From Purshia tridentata (lineage: Eukaryota; Streptophyta; Magnoliopsida; Rosales; Rosaceae), in the NCBI GenBank assembly GCA_003254885.1, contig QANT01004553.1, forward strand, positions 1-64,000: a stretch of 64,000 nucleotides of DNA, read 5' to 3'. Position 1 is the stretch's first letter. Each line of letters opens with the position of its first letter. Shown here piece after piece: positions 24,501 through 37,357 of this stretch. Below the pieces are notes generated by a model. It was not told the DNA's origin. It saw only the letters and a list, made by a program, of their open reading frames with translations, and ran no database searches. The position numbers were made by a program, and so were the translations under genes.

Positions 24501-27500
24501 TTTTTATTAAACTAAGAAGGCATTAGAGTTTAGGGAACACTAGGGTTTAGTGTTGTTAGACAACTATTGTATCTCAAACATAGTTTTTTTAATTTTTTTT
24601 TTTATCAAGTGTATCTCAAATATTTAAGTTGTGAGAAAATAAATTAATAATGTAGACAATATAAGTAATGTTCACACTAGAATGAAGATCGAAGATTTTA
24701 AACTCGTCACGTATTGAACCTTAACAATCACGTACTAAACCTTAAAAATTTTAGTTGTTAAAAAATTTGTAATGTAAATCAACCTAACATTCTAACAAGT
24801 ATTATAACTTAAACTCTGAAGCAAAGCAGAGACAAATAGATTAAGAGAAGACCAAAAGATGTGATGACAGACCATATTGTACCCTTGGTCCCTTGTTGAT
24901 TTGAAATTTTGTGCTTGCTGTTTCCCTCTAGATCACGTCTCATTATTGAGCCCCACAGTTGTGTTAGACTGTTAGTAATATAGAATCTACTGGTACGAAA
25001 ATCATATAAATTAATTATTGCATGCCATGGAGGTGCTTATACTGGAAGCCATGTGGGAACCCTCAAATGCTTAACTGTTCATTTTGGAATTTAGCCCTTT
25101 TTCTGATTTTCTTTGATGCCAGAGACTCGATCTGACATAAACAGTTACCAAAAAGAATACCCAACTTGGGCAAGAATTAATGAACGTGATATTACATGAC
25201 AACTGCAATAAACTGTCACGTACATTACATATGAACAAAAATAATTAAGCATGCATGATTCAGTAATATGCACTTTCTCTGTTCATTTACAAGCTCAAAA
25301 AGAGAAAAAGATTGTATATACAGGAGACAGCATAATCACCAAATTTTATGTCTTGGATATGTAGACTCTCAGAGAAACAAATAAACCAATATTCTACTCT
25401 AGTGCAGATTTGAATTTGAGAGGTCCATAAAACATGAAAGATTATTGATTTGGAAGTAGTTAAATTAATTCAAGCATGGAAATTGAGATGACATCTTTGG
25501 AAGAAAAAGATCGATCAATTGTGACAGCTAGCTAGCTAGCTTTGTGTAATCACTGTCTGTATCTAAGATTCATCCTAGCTAGCTTTATTTTTGGGGTTTC
25601 AAATCTTGCATTTCCAGCAGAGGCAGATACGATTTCTAGTGAGTGTAATATTATTATTGTTGTGTTCGAGAGGCATGAATTGTATCGATCATTCAAAGTT
25701 ACAGGGTTCTCGAGTCTCTCCTCCTCCCCAATGCTTAAGTCTCTTTCAGCTTTTCCAATGTGGGATTGTGGTGCCACCTATGCACACAATTTGTGGGGTA
25801 CTTGTGTTTCTTATGCCCTCACAATCCGTACGCGTGGGAAATGCAGATCCAATCAATACCATCCAACCACAAACCATCAGATGCCTTAAAAAAACAAAAA
25901 AGTTATTACTCTTGACTTCTTGAGAGTTTAAGAGCTCATAAAATTACTTAATGACGTAGTAACAAAATCTGTGACATGCAAACCAAAAAAAACAAAGCAT
26001 TAGTGGGAAAGTATTGAAATTATTGGTAGCTTTGTATGCATATATATATATATATACTTGTAAATGTGAATGTGTTATGCGTGAGAGGGTAAGATTCGTA
26101 AGAAGGTTAAGGTCTAATATTGGCAAAACCCTTTTTGAATTGGTTGGCCACTCCAGTCCCTTTCATGTATGTGCAAATTGTAAATAGGGCCCATAAGGGT
26201 CCCATATATTGTCGGTTGGCCACCTCCTAGGGCAGCAGGAGGAGGACCATTACGGCATTTGTGAGGTCTTTCTCACGTAGAGTGGACATCAACTATTGTT
26301 CAATATTTCAATTTCAATACTCTTCTGACTTCGATCTCTATCTGTTTAATTACTTGTAAAATATCGCACTTGCCAGTTGCCTACATTTGAGGCAGCCAAC
26401 TGGTAATGCATTATTGCTACTATATATTTTCCCAAAAAATCTATTAAACATTTAAACCAGCCAAAATGTCAAGATTTGAGGTATGTACTAGGCATGAATC
26501 ATTGTCCCCAAAAAAACAAAGAACGTATGTATTGATCGAGCCAATACAGCACAGATTCTGTTATCTGGAAGACATTGATAGAGACATAACATATATTGGG
26601 TCTTATTCTCTCCGTGATTATGCCCGAATAGGGTGCCAGCACTTTACTTATGACACCCCTTGCTAGACATATATATATAATATTGACTCTTTTCTGGGTC
26701 TTAATTACTTGCTTGTTTTCTCTCCAAAATTTCTATATTTCCTGTGATTCTTCTTAATTCCTTACGTAGTTGAGAACTTGCATGTATATTTTTCAAAGGC
26801 TTGGTCTAGCTGCAAGCAAACAACCATTAATGATTGAAGAAAATATTGCATAGTGATTTGAACGTCCCTGTTGAACTTTTGCGACGCCATTAATATATAC
26901 CTAGCTTGGATCACAACAAACGATGTGGGGTTTATCCAAGGAAATACATTGGTCTCTTGACTCTCTTCCATACATAAACAACACTAATGCTTAATTATTT
27001 TTATGAAATTAGTTCAATATCAAAGGGCCACAGCCCACTTGCTAGAATCATATGATCATAACTCAACATGTTAATTACAATATGGGGCCTGCATTGCTGT
27101 CAGTGTTTCATTGTTACGATCATGCATCAAAGTTTATATAGGAACAAAGCAGCCGGCAAGCCCATAATAATCTGATGTGAAATATGTGGAAGACGACCTT
27201 CAACTGCCAGAAAATTATGCATATTTTTAGCCTTACATTAGTGGAAGTTTAGGACCAAATCTTTCACTTCCCTCATCCAAACATTATTCATTCATGTTTC
27301 TTCATGTCCACACCCATAATATTCAGTGTCTCACAGTCATGGGGCCATATGCCATAAATGCAAAAAGGGGTAATTCTGATATTGCACCAAAACACAAGGG
27401 CAGTTTTGGTATTAGCCCATTTATATGATATGGTGTGGGCTATGGCAGACTAGCGGCTGTAGGTGGAGAAATGGTTAAAAGGCTTAAAGCCTTAAAGCCC

Positions 27501-28250
27501 ATCTTTGATAGCGATACACATATGACATATCCTATTCCTTATTTCTTTTTTTAACTTTACTGTATTCCTTGTATTTTATTCAAAAGTATAAATACATTTA
27601 TCTTTAGCTTTTTTCCACTATACTAATTTTCTCTGATATTCCCTTTTAGAAATTAATAATGACAATGAGGAGGCAAAGCGATATTGCGTATAAAATAGAG
27701 TTTGACAAAAATAATAAGAAGGGCGTACAATAAAAAATTGCAATGGCAATGATGAGAGAGAAGGGGCTCAAGTGGGCTCAAGATAAGCACGTGGGAGTTA
27801 CCTTTTGATATGCACGCTGGCACGGCCATATTCTATGCCATATTTTTCTTCAAGATACAAAAAAACAAGTTCACATTTTACATTTTTACAAATTTCAGGG
27901 CTAATTTTTTCATGAATGATTAGCTGGAGATTCAGTTTCTGGACTGTATATCATAAGCTTTAAAATTCAGGTTGTATTCTTAAAAATCATCCTTCAGTGA
28001 TGTTTGTTTTGTCTCTTCAGTGATGTTTGTTTTGTCTACTTGTTTAAGTTGTTTTAGAGCAGCTTTATTTTATTTTTTCTTTTTAATTTGATTGACCTGT
28101 TGGGGGTGCGATTTCGTTGGGATTGCAGTGACCTTAGGTTCTTTGTTTGCATGTCCAAGTCACATGGGGTATAAAATTTGACTGATAGGACCTGGACTTG
28201 GGTGTGTTTGATCCTCTTGAGTTTTTTTCATTTTGACCAATTCTGATATA
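21504..28250. other. Long intergenic region, no gene seen
   Basis: About 6.7 kb without a supportable gene. Short frames (for example 24261-24515 plus and 25542-25889 plus) lack family signatures, splice context or codon bias. AT microsatellites occur near 26040-26056 and 26670. A 24-base phrase around TTCAGTGATGTTTGTTTTGTCT is directly repeated near 27994-28038. Confidence 0.6.
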
Positions 28251-28255
28251 TATTC

Positions 28256-28609
28256 TATATATAAAACTCAGTAAGTATCATACCCACAACAAGAGCTCTT
28301 GGTTTTTCCTTTGTTCTTGGATATCCTCTCTCACCCAAGAAAATTCTTTCATTTTTTTTTTAAGCTGATGAAATTTCACTTTCTGGGGTTTTGCTTTCTA
28401 TGGACCAAATTCTAGTTAATTAGGAAATGGGTGGTCTTGAATGTCTTCCAGTGTGGACAACTTTTGCTTCTGGTTGGAAGAAGAACCTTGATTGCCTCTT
28501 GGTGTTCTAGAAGGGACGTCTTTATATATCAAGAAGTAGGGAATAGCTAATTCAAGCATGTTTAAGGAGCATCTGATGTGCATGTAAGAAGAAAATACAA
28601 GAATCAATC
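28256..28609 (+). promoter_or_regulatory. TATA box and uORF-bearing leader of the NPH3 gene
   Basis: TATATATAAAA (28256-28266) is followed by about 340 bases to the ATG at 28610. This leader contains several short upstream reading frames. The longest clear one is 28427-28510, 27 codons, starting MGGLECLPVW. A 15-codon frame starts near 28366. A leader intron cannot be excluded, so the uORFs may be partly removed. Confidence 0.5.
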
Positions 28610-31160
28610 ATGAAGTTTATGAAACTTGGATCTCGGCCAGATACCTTCTACACTACTGAGGCTGTAAGGTAAGAGCACATCTGATCAAATATGAAGTTAC
28701 TTTTGATATGCTATATTCATTAATCAAGGTACTAAGAGATTTTATTTTATTTTTCTGCTCAATTCAGGTCAGTCTCCTCTGAAGTTTCAAGTGATCTCAT
28801 AATTCAAGTGAAGGGAAGCAGATATTTGCTTCACAAGGTATAAACTCAAGAACTTCTCACAAATATAAATTATGAGATGTTGAAGTTAATATATGATACA
28901 ATTCAATTGAATGGTGATTATTGGTTTTCATTAAACTGATTCATTTTCACATGGCACACAGTTTCCTCTTCTGTCCAAGTGTTTGCGGCTGCAGAGGCTA
29001 TGCTCTGAATTTTCCGAATCCTCACAACACCAAATAATCCAACTCCATGATTTTCCTAGTGGGGTTGATGCATTTGAGCTCTGTGCAAAATTCTGTTATG
29101 GCATCACAATCACCCTCAGTGCCTACAACATTGTATCTACTCGATGTGCCGCCGAGTACTTGCAGATGACAGAGGATGTTGAGAAGGGAAACCTTATTTA
29201 TAAGCTTGAAGTTTTCTTCAACTCTTGCATTCTTAATGGGTGGAGGGACTCGATTGCCACTTTACAAAGCACAAAAGCTTATCCTTTGTGGTCAGAGGAC
29301 CTTGGAATTACAAGCAGATGCATTGAAGCAATTGCTTCCAAAGTCCTCACAAACCCTTCAAAGGTTAGTTTGTCACATAGTTACTCCAGGAGGGGTAGAG
29401 ATGACAACATGTCATGCAATGGTGCAGAGAGCCTGAGACATAATAGACCTGCAAACAAGGGATGGTGGGCTGAAGATATAGCAGAATTGGGCATAGACCT
29501 CTATTGGAGAACCATGATTGCTATAAAATCTGGTGCTAGAATACCCTCTAATCTCATAGGGGATGCATTGAAAATCTATGCATCTCGGTGGCTACCCATT
29601 GTACCCAACATTTCAAAGAATGGATGTGACCATAAACATGCAGCATCTGACTCGGATTCAGAATCAGGCAATGATGTAACTTCAAAGCATAGGTTGATTT
29701 TGGAATCAATTGTAAGCTTAGTTCCAGCTGAGAAAGGTGCTGCTTCTACCAGTTTTCTTCTTAAACTCTTGAAGGCAGCCAATATTCTCAATGCTTCTTC
29801 TTCTTCCAAAATGGAATTGGCTAGAAGAGTGGGGCTTCAACTAGAGGATGCAACAGTCAGTGATTTGTTAATACCCTCTGTATCATACGAAACCGACACT
29901 TTGTATGATGTAGACATAGTTATGACCATTTTGGAGCAGTTCATGTTGCAGGGGCAGAGTCCCCCAACTAGCCCTCCTAGGTCCAAGCTTGGTTTTGAAA
30001 GGAGAAGGTCTCGGTCAGCAGAGAATATCGATTTCGAGTTCCAGGAGAGTCGAAGATCATCTTCAGCATCACACAGCTCAAAGCTGAAGGTGGCAAAGCT
30101 TGTGGATGTGTATCTTCAGGAGATTGCCAGGGATTTAAAACTGCCTCTCTCAAAGTTCATTGCAATTGCTGAGGCAATACCAGATTTTGCGAGGCTTGAC
30201 CATGATGATCTCTACAGAGCTATTGACATTTATCTCAAGGTAATAACAAGATACTAGTCTCTCAAATTTACCATAAACAAGTTTTATTTTGTATGTATAT
30301 TATGGCATATTTCAATGTCACAAATTGATTTTACAGTGTGGGTCACAATTATCAGTAGATAACCAACTCTCTTGACTTTAAAATCTTGTCACATTCACAA
30401 TTTATTACCAGTTAGGATTAGACTGACCCACTAGAAATTTAGCAGGAATGAGTCAACATTTTGAATAGCATAATCATAACTAATCTTTGATTAAATGTTT
30501 TGTGCATGTTCTGTTTCAGAATGTATTGATCTCTATACATGTTATACTGCATAGAAAAACAGAATGCTGTGAATTTTAAGTTAGCTAGTTACAGAATATG
30601 TCAACTACTCTTGTGATGTTGAGTCATGTATATTAATTAAAGTTGTTATGCCTGAATAACAGGCACATCCAGAGCTCAATAAGAGTGAAAGGAAGAGGTT
30701 GTGCCGAATCCTAGACTGCAAAAAGCTCTCTATGGAGGCCTGCATGCATGCTGCACAAAATGAGCTACTCCCACTAAGAGTGGTGGTCCAAGTTCTTTTC
30801 TTTGAGCAAGCTCGAGCTGCCATGGCTGGTGGCAAAGTAACCGAGTTGCCAAGCAACATTAGGGCGCTACTTTCCGCACATAACATTGACCCATCAAAGC
30901 CTCCACCCTCATTAAGCACAAACTCTATCATCCCAGCAGAGGACCAATGGAGTGTCTCAGGCCTTAAATCACCCAAGTCCAGCATGTCAACTTTACGAAT
31001 GAAGCTCGATGAAGACGATGACTTGGATGAAAATGGTATGCACCCAGATGGAATTGGAAGAAGTTCAAGGCTCAAGTCTTTCTGCTTGCTTCCCACTCGA
31101 CCCAAAAGAATGTTCAGTAAGTTGTGGTCCATCAACAGAAGTGGCAGTGAAAAGAATTGA
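28610..31160 (+). CDS. BTB/POZ-NPH3 family protein, At1g67900-like
   Basis: Four coding exons, 28610-28668, 28768-28837, 28962-30239 and 30663-31160, join in frame (phases 2, 0, 0) to give 634 residues; Arabidopsis At1g67900, recalled from memory, has nearly the same length and sequence. The start [15 protein letters not shown] is characteristic of this NPH3 branch. Residues about 27-110 form the BTB/POZ domain ([20 protein letters not shown] to CAKFCYGI). The NPH3 domain begins with [17 protein letters not shown], and its conserved end includes [15 protein letters not shown] and [19 protein letters not shown] basic, Ser-rich linker ([14 protein letters not shown]) precedes this part. The C-terminus is [19 protein letters not shown]3 proteins bind CUL3 as substrate adaptors and act in phototropin or auxin-transport signalling at the plasma membrane. 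The precise role of this member is unknown. Confidence 0.96.
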
Positions 31161-31164
31161 GTGG

Positions 31165-32765
31165 TTTTTGACTAATTTTCCAGTTGGGTATGGCAATCCA
31201 AATTAAGAGTAACACATATACTATGCTTTAATTTTCTTCTCAATATTCCTTGTAACTTACTAGGAACAGAAATTAAGAATCCCAATGTGCATTGTTCATG
31301 TAATCTTTTTATAATAAGAAAGAAGATTTTCAGGACATGAAAGGATCAAAATCTCTATTAGTTGTAGATGACCATTTGTGGGACCAATTTTGGTGTCTTT
31401 GTCTAGAAATCTGCAACACATGTCCTTGTCTCTTTGTTAAACCTCATTGGATCCTCACCTGCTGATCACAATTTTATTCTAAGGAGAGTTCATGTATCTG
31501 ACCATAATGCACTGCTGTAGTATTGGAATTTCCGTCCTTTTATATTTTTATTTTGAAATAATTATTCAGCTTACAAATTAAATTCCTCTGAATAATATAA
31601 GATTATTATTATTATTTTTTTAATTCTTCCCTCTGAGTAGAATGGATTCAAGACAGCTTTGGTTTCTTATTGGTTAGAGAATTCTTTTTGAAAGTTGAGA
31701 CAAGATAGTAAGATACTATAAACAATGCACCATGACTTGGAGCAAAAAGAAGTCAAAAAAACAACAAGAAGAGACAAGAATCACTAGAATAATTAACAGT
31801 ATTTACCTAGAACGAAGTACCCATTCATTAACTGGTTACTTACTGGTGTCAGTAACCCAAAAGAGAGAGAAATTGATGTAGACCAAACCAAAGAAAAAGG
31901 TTATAAGGTTACGTAATCTAAAGAATGAACAGAAACAATTAGATAGAAGAACAAGGATGAAGAAAATAAGAGAAAGAAAGGTAAACATTGTACCAAATTG
32001 CAATGCTGGAAGAACTATAGGGTGTGCTAGGCAAAGGTTGGTTTTAGACTTTTAGTGACTCATAAATCACAAACTCAAGAAAAGGCTTATTAGCATTGCT
32101 TTGTTGCAGAAATGCTTGCAAAGCCAAAAACAAATATGGGCTTGCTTTCTATAATTTACTTACATACTGGCGTTTTTCCAATCTTTTGGCAATTGAATTG
32201 ACTTCCAATTGCAAAAAGAAATTAAGTGGGGTGGGTCACTTTCACTATCATCCGAAAAAAAATGATTGAAGGCAATATCGATATGAATGTCAATGCTATA
32301 TATTGTTGGAAGGAATATTGGTAGAGGGGGGTAGTGAGTGTATACCCAATTGCCCATAATATCATTGATATCAAAGTTGCATGCTGAAACGGACATCTCA
32401 CTGTTTAGCCAAATTAGTACACATCGAAATCGAGGGGTGGACTGAATTTTTGTTCATAATTGTGGTGGTGAATGGTGAATTGGTGATGCTTGTCCTTGTC
32501 CCTTGGACATCATTGCAGTCATCATACTAGTCATGAATTGTTTCGAAGCAGCAGCAGCAGCAGCTGATGTTATTCATATTTCTGCCATTTCATTTCGATA
32601 TTCTTTTGAAAACTGTGTCATAGTAGCCCCAACACTTGAGCCACATAAATATTTTCTTCTCGCACCCATTTTGATCTCATAGGCAATTTTTTTTTTGGCC
32701 AGTATCTCATAGGCACTTTAATTTCATTTAATAACCAACATGAATCCATTTATGGGTTTTAACTG
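31165..32765. other. NPH3 3' UTR and intergenic DNA
   Basis: A probable 3' UTR extends to about 31320 (AATAAGAAAG). Beyond it, AT-rich DNA carries a short (GCA)n run near 32547-32562. No coding sequence is supported. Confidence 0.55.
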
Positions 32766-32900
32766 TTGGAGTGTGTATGTTGTTCTACATTAAAAAATTA
32801 TAGTCTTGTATAAGGTGTTTTTACTCATTCAATTATTAATTGGTTTTGGATTAGATGCTTTAACTTTCTTCATGATATTAGAGTTAAATTCACCAATATG
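32766..32900 (+). mobile_element. Old LTR-retroelement fragment (possible TRIM or copia-type LTR end)
   Basis: The segment beginning TGTTGGAGTGTGTATG and running to a stretch resembling the initiator-methionine primer-binding region that follows many plant LTRs looks like the end of a long terminal repeat. No internal coding region or second LTR was seen. It is a decayed fossil, apparently old. The family is uncertain. Confidence 0.35.
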
Positions 32901-33370
32901 TGCTAGTGTGTTGGGCGTATAACATACTTATAAGGACCAATTAATTTTGAATTGAATACTCTAAGAAAATTGGGTCATAGCAATTTGAACAACTCAACCT
33001 GAGATGAATCACCGTCCATTTTAACAAATACACCATTATCAAAGGACTAAATATGAATATATATGATTTCCTTGCCAAGAGGCCCATGACATTGATTCTT
33101 TAATATTTGAACCTAACAAGGCTAATGAGCAGATGTTAATTAGTTCAAGTAAAGAACTGGATTGTAGAATTGGCTGTGGTGCTAGCTGCAGGACCTGCTT
33201 AATAAGTACCAGTTACCAATATCAATAAAAAGAGCAGGAAAAAAAACCATATATAGTAGCAACAAGGTACACATATACGAGTTATTTTGATATATAAGAG
33301 AGTTACTAGTATTAATTATGTATATATTAAGATGAGCAGAGCATGAGCACATAGACATAAGACATGGGTG
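32901..33370. other. Intergenic DNA and serine-rich gene 3' UTR
   Basis: AT-rich sequence. The last 100-200 bases probably form the 3' UTR of the minus-strand small protein gene. Nothing else is supported. Confidence 0.5.
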
Positions 33371-33377
33371 GCTTAGA

Positions 33378-33659
33378 TTAGATGTTGGGTGGGGATGATC
33401 GATGTGAAGCATAGTCCAAGCTTTTGGTGCGTTGAAGGAATGGGCCACGGTGAAGCCTGCACCTGAAGGAACCAGCATGCGTGGTTGGAGAGCAAAGACA
33501 ATTGCTGGCTTTTGTGGTACTCAGCTGCCTTGTAAGCCCTCCTCCTCCTCCTGCTGCTGAAATCATCATCTCATGTTGATCTCGATCTGCTGATGATGGA
33601 ATCTCCACCTTCATCATATTCATATGATCCTTCTTCCTTATTTGTTCGCTACTCTCCAT
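33378..33659 (-). CDS. Small serine-rich-protein-related gene product, 93 residues
   Basis: A single-exon frame of 93 residues starting MESSEQIRKKDHMNMM. The diagnostic part is residues about 51-80: KASNCLCSPTTHAGSFRCR, then LHRGPFLQRTKSLD. The C-L-C-(S/A)-P-T-x-H-x-G-S-F-R-C-R-x-H-R motif is shared by a family of short plant proteins annotated as 'serine-rich protein-related'. Their biochemical role is unknown, and several are reported as stress- or hormone-responsive. A Gly run (AAGGGGG) and an N-terminal Lys/Met-rich region precede the motif. There is no signal peptide. A 5' UTR of roughly 200 bases with CT-rich character lies upstream. It is a full-length member by comparison with relatives of 80-130 residues. 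Confidence 0.82.
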   Translation of the reverse strand: MESSEQIRKKDHMNMMKVEIPSSADRDQHEMMISAAGGGGGLTRQLSTTKASNCLCSPTTHAGSFRCRLHRGPFLQRTKSLDYASHRSSPPNI

Positions 33660-33669
33660 TAATTAATCA

Positions 33670-34423
33670 ACACCTTCATATTATGTGGTGGTATGGGAAA
33701 CAAAAATAAACAAATCAAACCAACAAACAAACAAAAGAACAACAACAAAATTGGTACTGAGTAGTGACAGAAATTAAAGGAAGCAAAATTAATTTGGTAC
33801 CAGAAAGAAAAACCCAAGATTTGTTGAGGATGGAACTTGCCCTGGAAAGATCTACTTGCTAATTTTAAAAGAGAGAAAGAGATGGAGACATAGAGAGGTG
33901 GGTAGGCATAGGCTAAGCCTATCTATAGCTAAAGATAAAAAAAGGTGATGGGTATATACACTCACGCACTGTGTTTTGAAACCTTGATGGGCATTGCATT
34001 GGGCAGTAGGGCATGCAAATGAAATATATATGTTTATTTATCTGTTTGTTTCTCTCTCTGTAGATCTCTCTCTCACACCAGAAAAACTTCAATGAGACCG
34101 TCCTAGCTATACAATAATTTCATCGTATCCATTTCTCTTACTATACATAAATCATATAAGACGATCTCATATATGAAAATCTTTTTCCACTCTCGAACAC
34201 GAGTCACGGGTGTGATAATAAACTCCATTAAAGTGCCACCTACTTCTTTATCACTTTTCATAATGCCCCAACCACTTCTAAAAACCCGTCATCGTCATCA
34301 TCCATAAAATAGAGATTTGCCTTGCTTCTATCGATCTCTTCCTCTCTTTTTTGTGTAATTGCATATATATATTGAATATATCATGATCCCTCTGAAAGAT
34401 ACATATATATATATATATATATC
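33670..34423. other. Upstream region of the small protein gene
   Basis: Probable leader and promoter of the minus-strand small protein gene, A-rich near 33710-33750 and with CT runs near 34050-34080. No further gene is seen. Confidence 0.45.
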
Positions 34424-34694
34424 TTTATAGGAGTACCCCGGCCCACAATTTATCATGATAATTAATGGTCTAGATTCTCGTGGGTGCATGTCTTTTTTGC
34501 TTTGAAAAAAAGAAGAAACTATGGCAGACACGTACAGATCATGCATTGAAGAAGCAGCATTTATAGGAGTACCCCGGCCCACAATTTATCATGGTAATTA
34601 ATGGTCTAGATTCTCGTGGGTGCATGTCTTTTTTGCTTTGAAAAAAAGAAGAAACTATTGCAGACACGTACAGATCATGCATTGAAGAAGCAGC
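34424..34694. repeat. 136-bp tandem duplication, two nearly identical copies
   Basis: Copy 1 (34424-34559) and copy 2 (34560-34694) differ at about two positions (catgata/catggta and ctatgg/ctattg). Each starts tttataggagtaccccgg and ends with gcattgaagaagcagc. The low divergence implies a recent duplication. There is no coding content. Confidence 0.92.
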
Positions 34695-37350
34695 CCAATT
34701 CGGTTGTACCTAGCTTCATCACATGAATGATGGATGCCATTCCCAAGCAATTGTTACAAAAAGTAGAGGGACTTAACTCCTCCTTGTGATCAATGGATAC
34801 TACATGCAAGTTCGCACAACACAAATCAACTCCTTCGATCATACCACACGTTAGAAACTAACAAAGATCCAGTATACACCCAAAAACTGTTGTGTGAGAA
34901 AAAAATACGTACCACCAAAATTAAGATATATGCTTACAAATATTGCAGCTGCTACTCAATTATCGAGGAAAAGAAAACCTAATTTCTGTTTAGCTTTTCC
35001 AAAACCCAACTCTTTTCTCTCAGATAAAAATGGAGTTACAAAACAGGCTCGAAATCTTCATGTTCATCACTACAACTATATCTAAAATAATCAAAATTAT
35101 AAAAGGAAGTCCGTGATCTCGCACCCGAAATGACGGTTAGGAATGGACCGAGAGAGAGCATAGCATCCGGCATAAAATTTGGCCTCCCTAAAGATATGCT
35201 TGAAAGAGATAATTTGTTCGAAAGAATTAGCCAACTGGTGAAAGTAATTGCCTACAGCAATGTCAATGCTGTTCACCTAATCTGTGCCCACGGTCAACTA
35301 ATATTAACTGGGCCTCTGCCAAAGGAGTTTCTAGTGGCCCACTAGGATGCACTTGATTTGACACCATTGGGCTTCTCAAAATAAACCCAACCCAATAATG
35401 GAAGCCTTTATTTGCACAACCATTAGATTCATTTGTGGGCTTTTTGGGCTTCCATCGAAAGATTATAGGCAGGGCATGGGTTTGAATGGTAGTTTCCCGA
35501 AAGGTTATCTGAAGATTGAAGAGTAGCTAACCTCCTAATATTAATTAACTTAAAGGATTCATTAATTAGGAGCTTCTAGAAAGGTTTATTATGTTACTAA
35601 ATATACTAGACCCTCCCCCACATACTTCTTTTGGACCACTATTTATTAGTTAAGAACTTAAGTAATAAATAGTGGTCCACCTAGCTTCTATATTGATCCC
35701 AATTATTAAACACTTAGAAAAGTACTTAGAAGTTTAAAACCCTTGTTGAGTTCGGACTATTGAGTTATTCCTTAGTGAGGTGCTTTTCCAAATATGCATG
35801 TAGGCGTGGAGATAAATCATAAGCTCTCCTCGTGCAGTTTATTTTTCAGTGTGAAGCAAATATATTATCATATATGCGCATTGTGTTACAATTTTGTTGG
35901 TAGTTTATTCGTTTTCGTTTTTTAACGAATCTATTAAATTGATGAATTAGCTAAAAGCCTATGAGGGATTATGTTAATGTCAACTCAAGCATTCAATTTA
36001 CAGTTTACATATGCAGGACAAAGTGATACACTAAAGTCCAAGTTATTTAATGTGATAAAATATAAAAATGTTATAAACAAAAAAGAATTGAATTACTTAA
36101 ATCCCCCATTGGCCATTGCAATATAAAGGTTATGCTATTGTGAATAATGATACACGTGCAATGAGAGCAGCGTCTAAATACATGGGGAGATGGAGATTAT
36201 TTATGAATGCAGGGATATTATTAATTGTAATATCTCAATTTCATGCACCAAAGGGTTAAGTTGGTTATAGTTGTAAAAGAAAGGCTAAAGAAGTTGCCAT
36301 ATATAATTTCATTTTCTCTGGCCTGGACTGACTATTGGATACAAAATTAATGCCGGGGACACCAGATGTCTTCTGCCATGAACACACTGGTAACTTGGAC
36401 AGTACCGGTCGGCTCAACCCTCCAATATGCCCAATTTATAATGGGACCAATTTTTATCCCACCTGATAAATGTTCATGGCATCGCATCTTTTCCTTTTTT
36501 TTTTCTTTTTTTTTTTATAGGACACTTACCTCATTGAGGTGTCAAATAATCTTCGAGAATTTTACATATAGAACCAAAGAATGAACAAACAATTTTGATT
36601 TGACATAGCCATAAAATAATTTAGGAGTTCTATTTTTGCATCGAATTTTTTTTAGTTCATCAACTTAGATATTCTTTCTACAAAAAATTCCAAAATTTAA
36701 AATCTCATTATAAAGTTAATGCCGGAAAAAAACTGAAAAATGAAAGACAGGAGCCTATGCAACCACATCCGTTCAGACAAAAAATATAAGGGAAGGAGAA
36801 AACAAATAATATATTGTGATATAATGATAAAATGAACATTATCATACTTTGTAGCAAGTGATATGTATCAAATGTAATCCCCACTTTGCAAGAGACAGAT
36901 AGTTGGAGATACTCGTTCTCTAAACCAAGTAACATTACTCATTCCGGTAAGGTTAAGAAAGAACATAGAACATAGAGTGTTTCCAAGGTCAACCGTGAAC
37001 CCAATAGAGATATTATAAGAACTTTGAACAGTAGTTTCTCATAATTAAAATAGATTTATCATATATAATGTAATCAACATGGACACGGACTTGAGCAATT
37101 AGAGTTCTTTTTTAGCTCACTCACTTAATTAACAAGAAAAATTAAACTACATAGTAAACGGCTAGCTAGTAAGTTGATTAATTCCATTTCTGATCTCTTA
37201 AATTAAAAACCCTGAAATCAGCATTAGTGTAACATGACTCTTTGGTCAGAGAAACGAAATACATGCAAGCTCGTAAATGAGATGCTACCTCTACGCCTCT
37301 ACCTCATCACATGCACTTGATCTGGCATCAGAAGATGGATAGAGAATGAG
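34695..37350. other. Intergenic, no gene seen
   Basis: Two short plus-strand frames (34894-35085 and 35130-35345) have no family signature. The region includes a strong hairpin at 35633-35678 and a T-run near 36488-36517. The segment next to 37357 is probably the ESR2-like 3' UTR. Confidence 0.55.
35633..35678. repeat. Near-perfect 46-bp hairpin
   Basis: The left arm starts ggaccactatttatta and the right arm ends taataaatagtggtcc. The inverted repeat continues inward (gttaag / cttaag) to 22-base arms with one mismatch and a two-base loop. The symmetry does not extend further outward. It may be a small foldback element remnant or a short-RNA source. Confidence 0.85.
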
Positions 37351-37357
37351 GCATAAG

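Noticed and set aside
35320-35340. TGCCAAAGGAG, the first bases of plant miR399.
   Set aside because: The remaining bases do not match and no foldback partner lies nearby.
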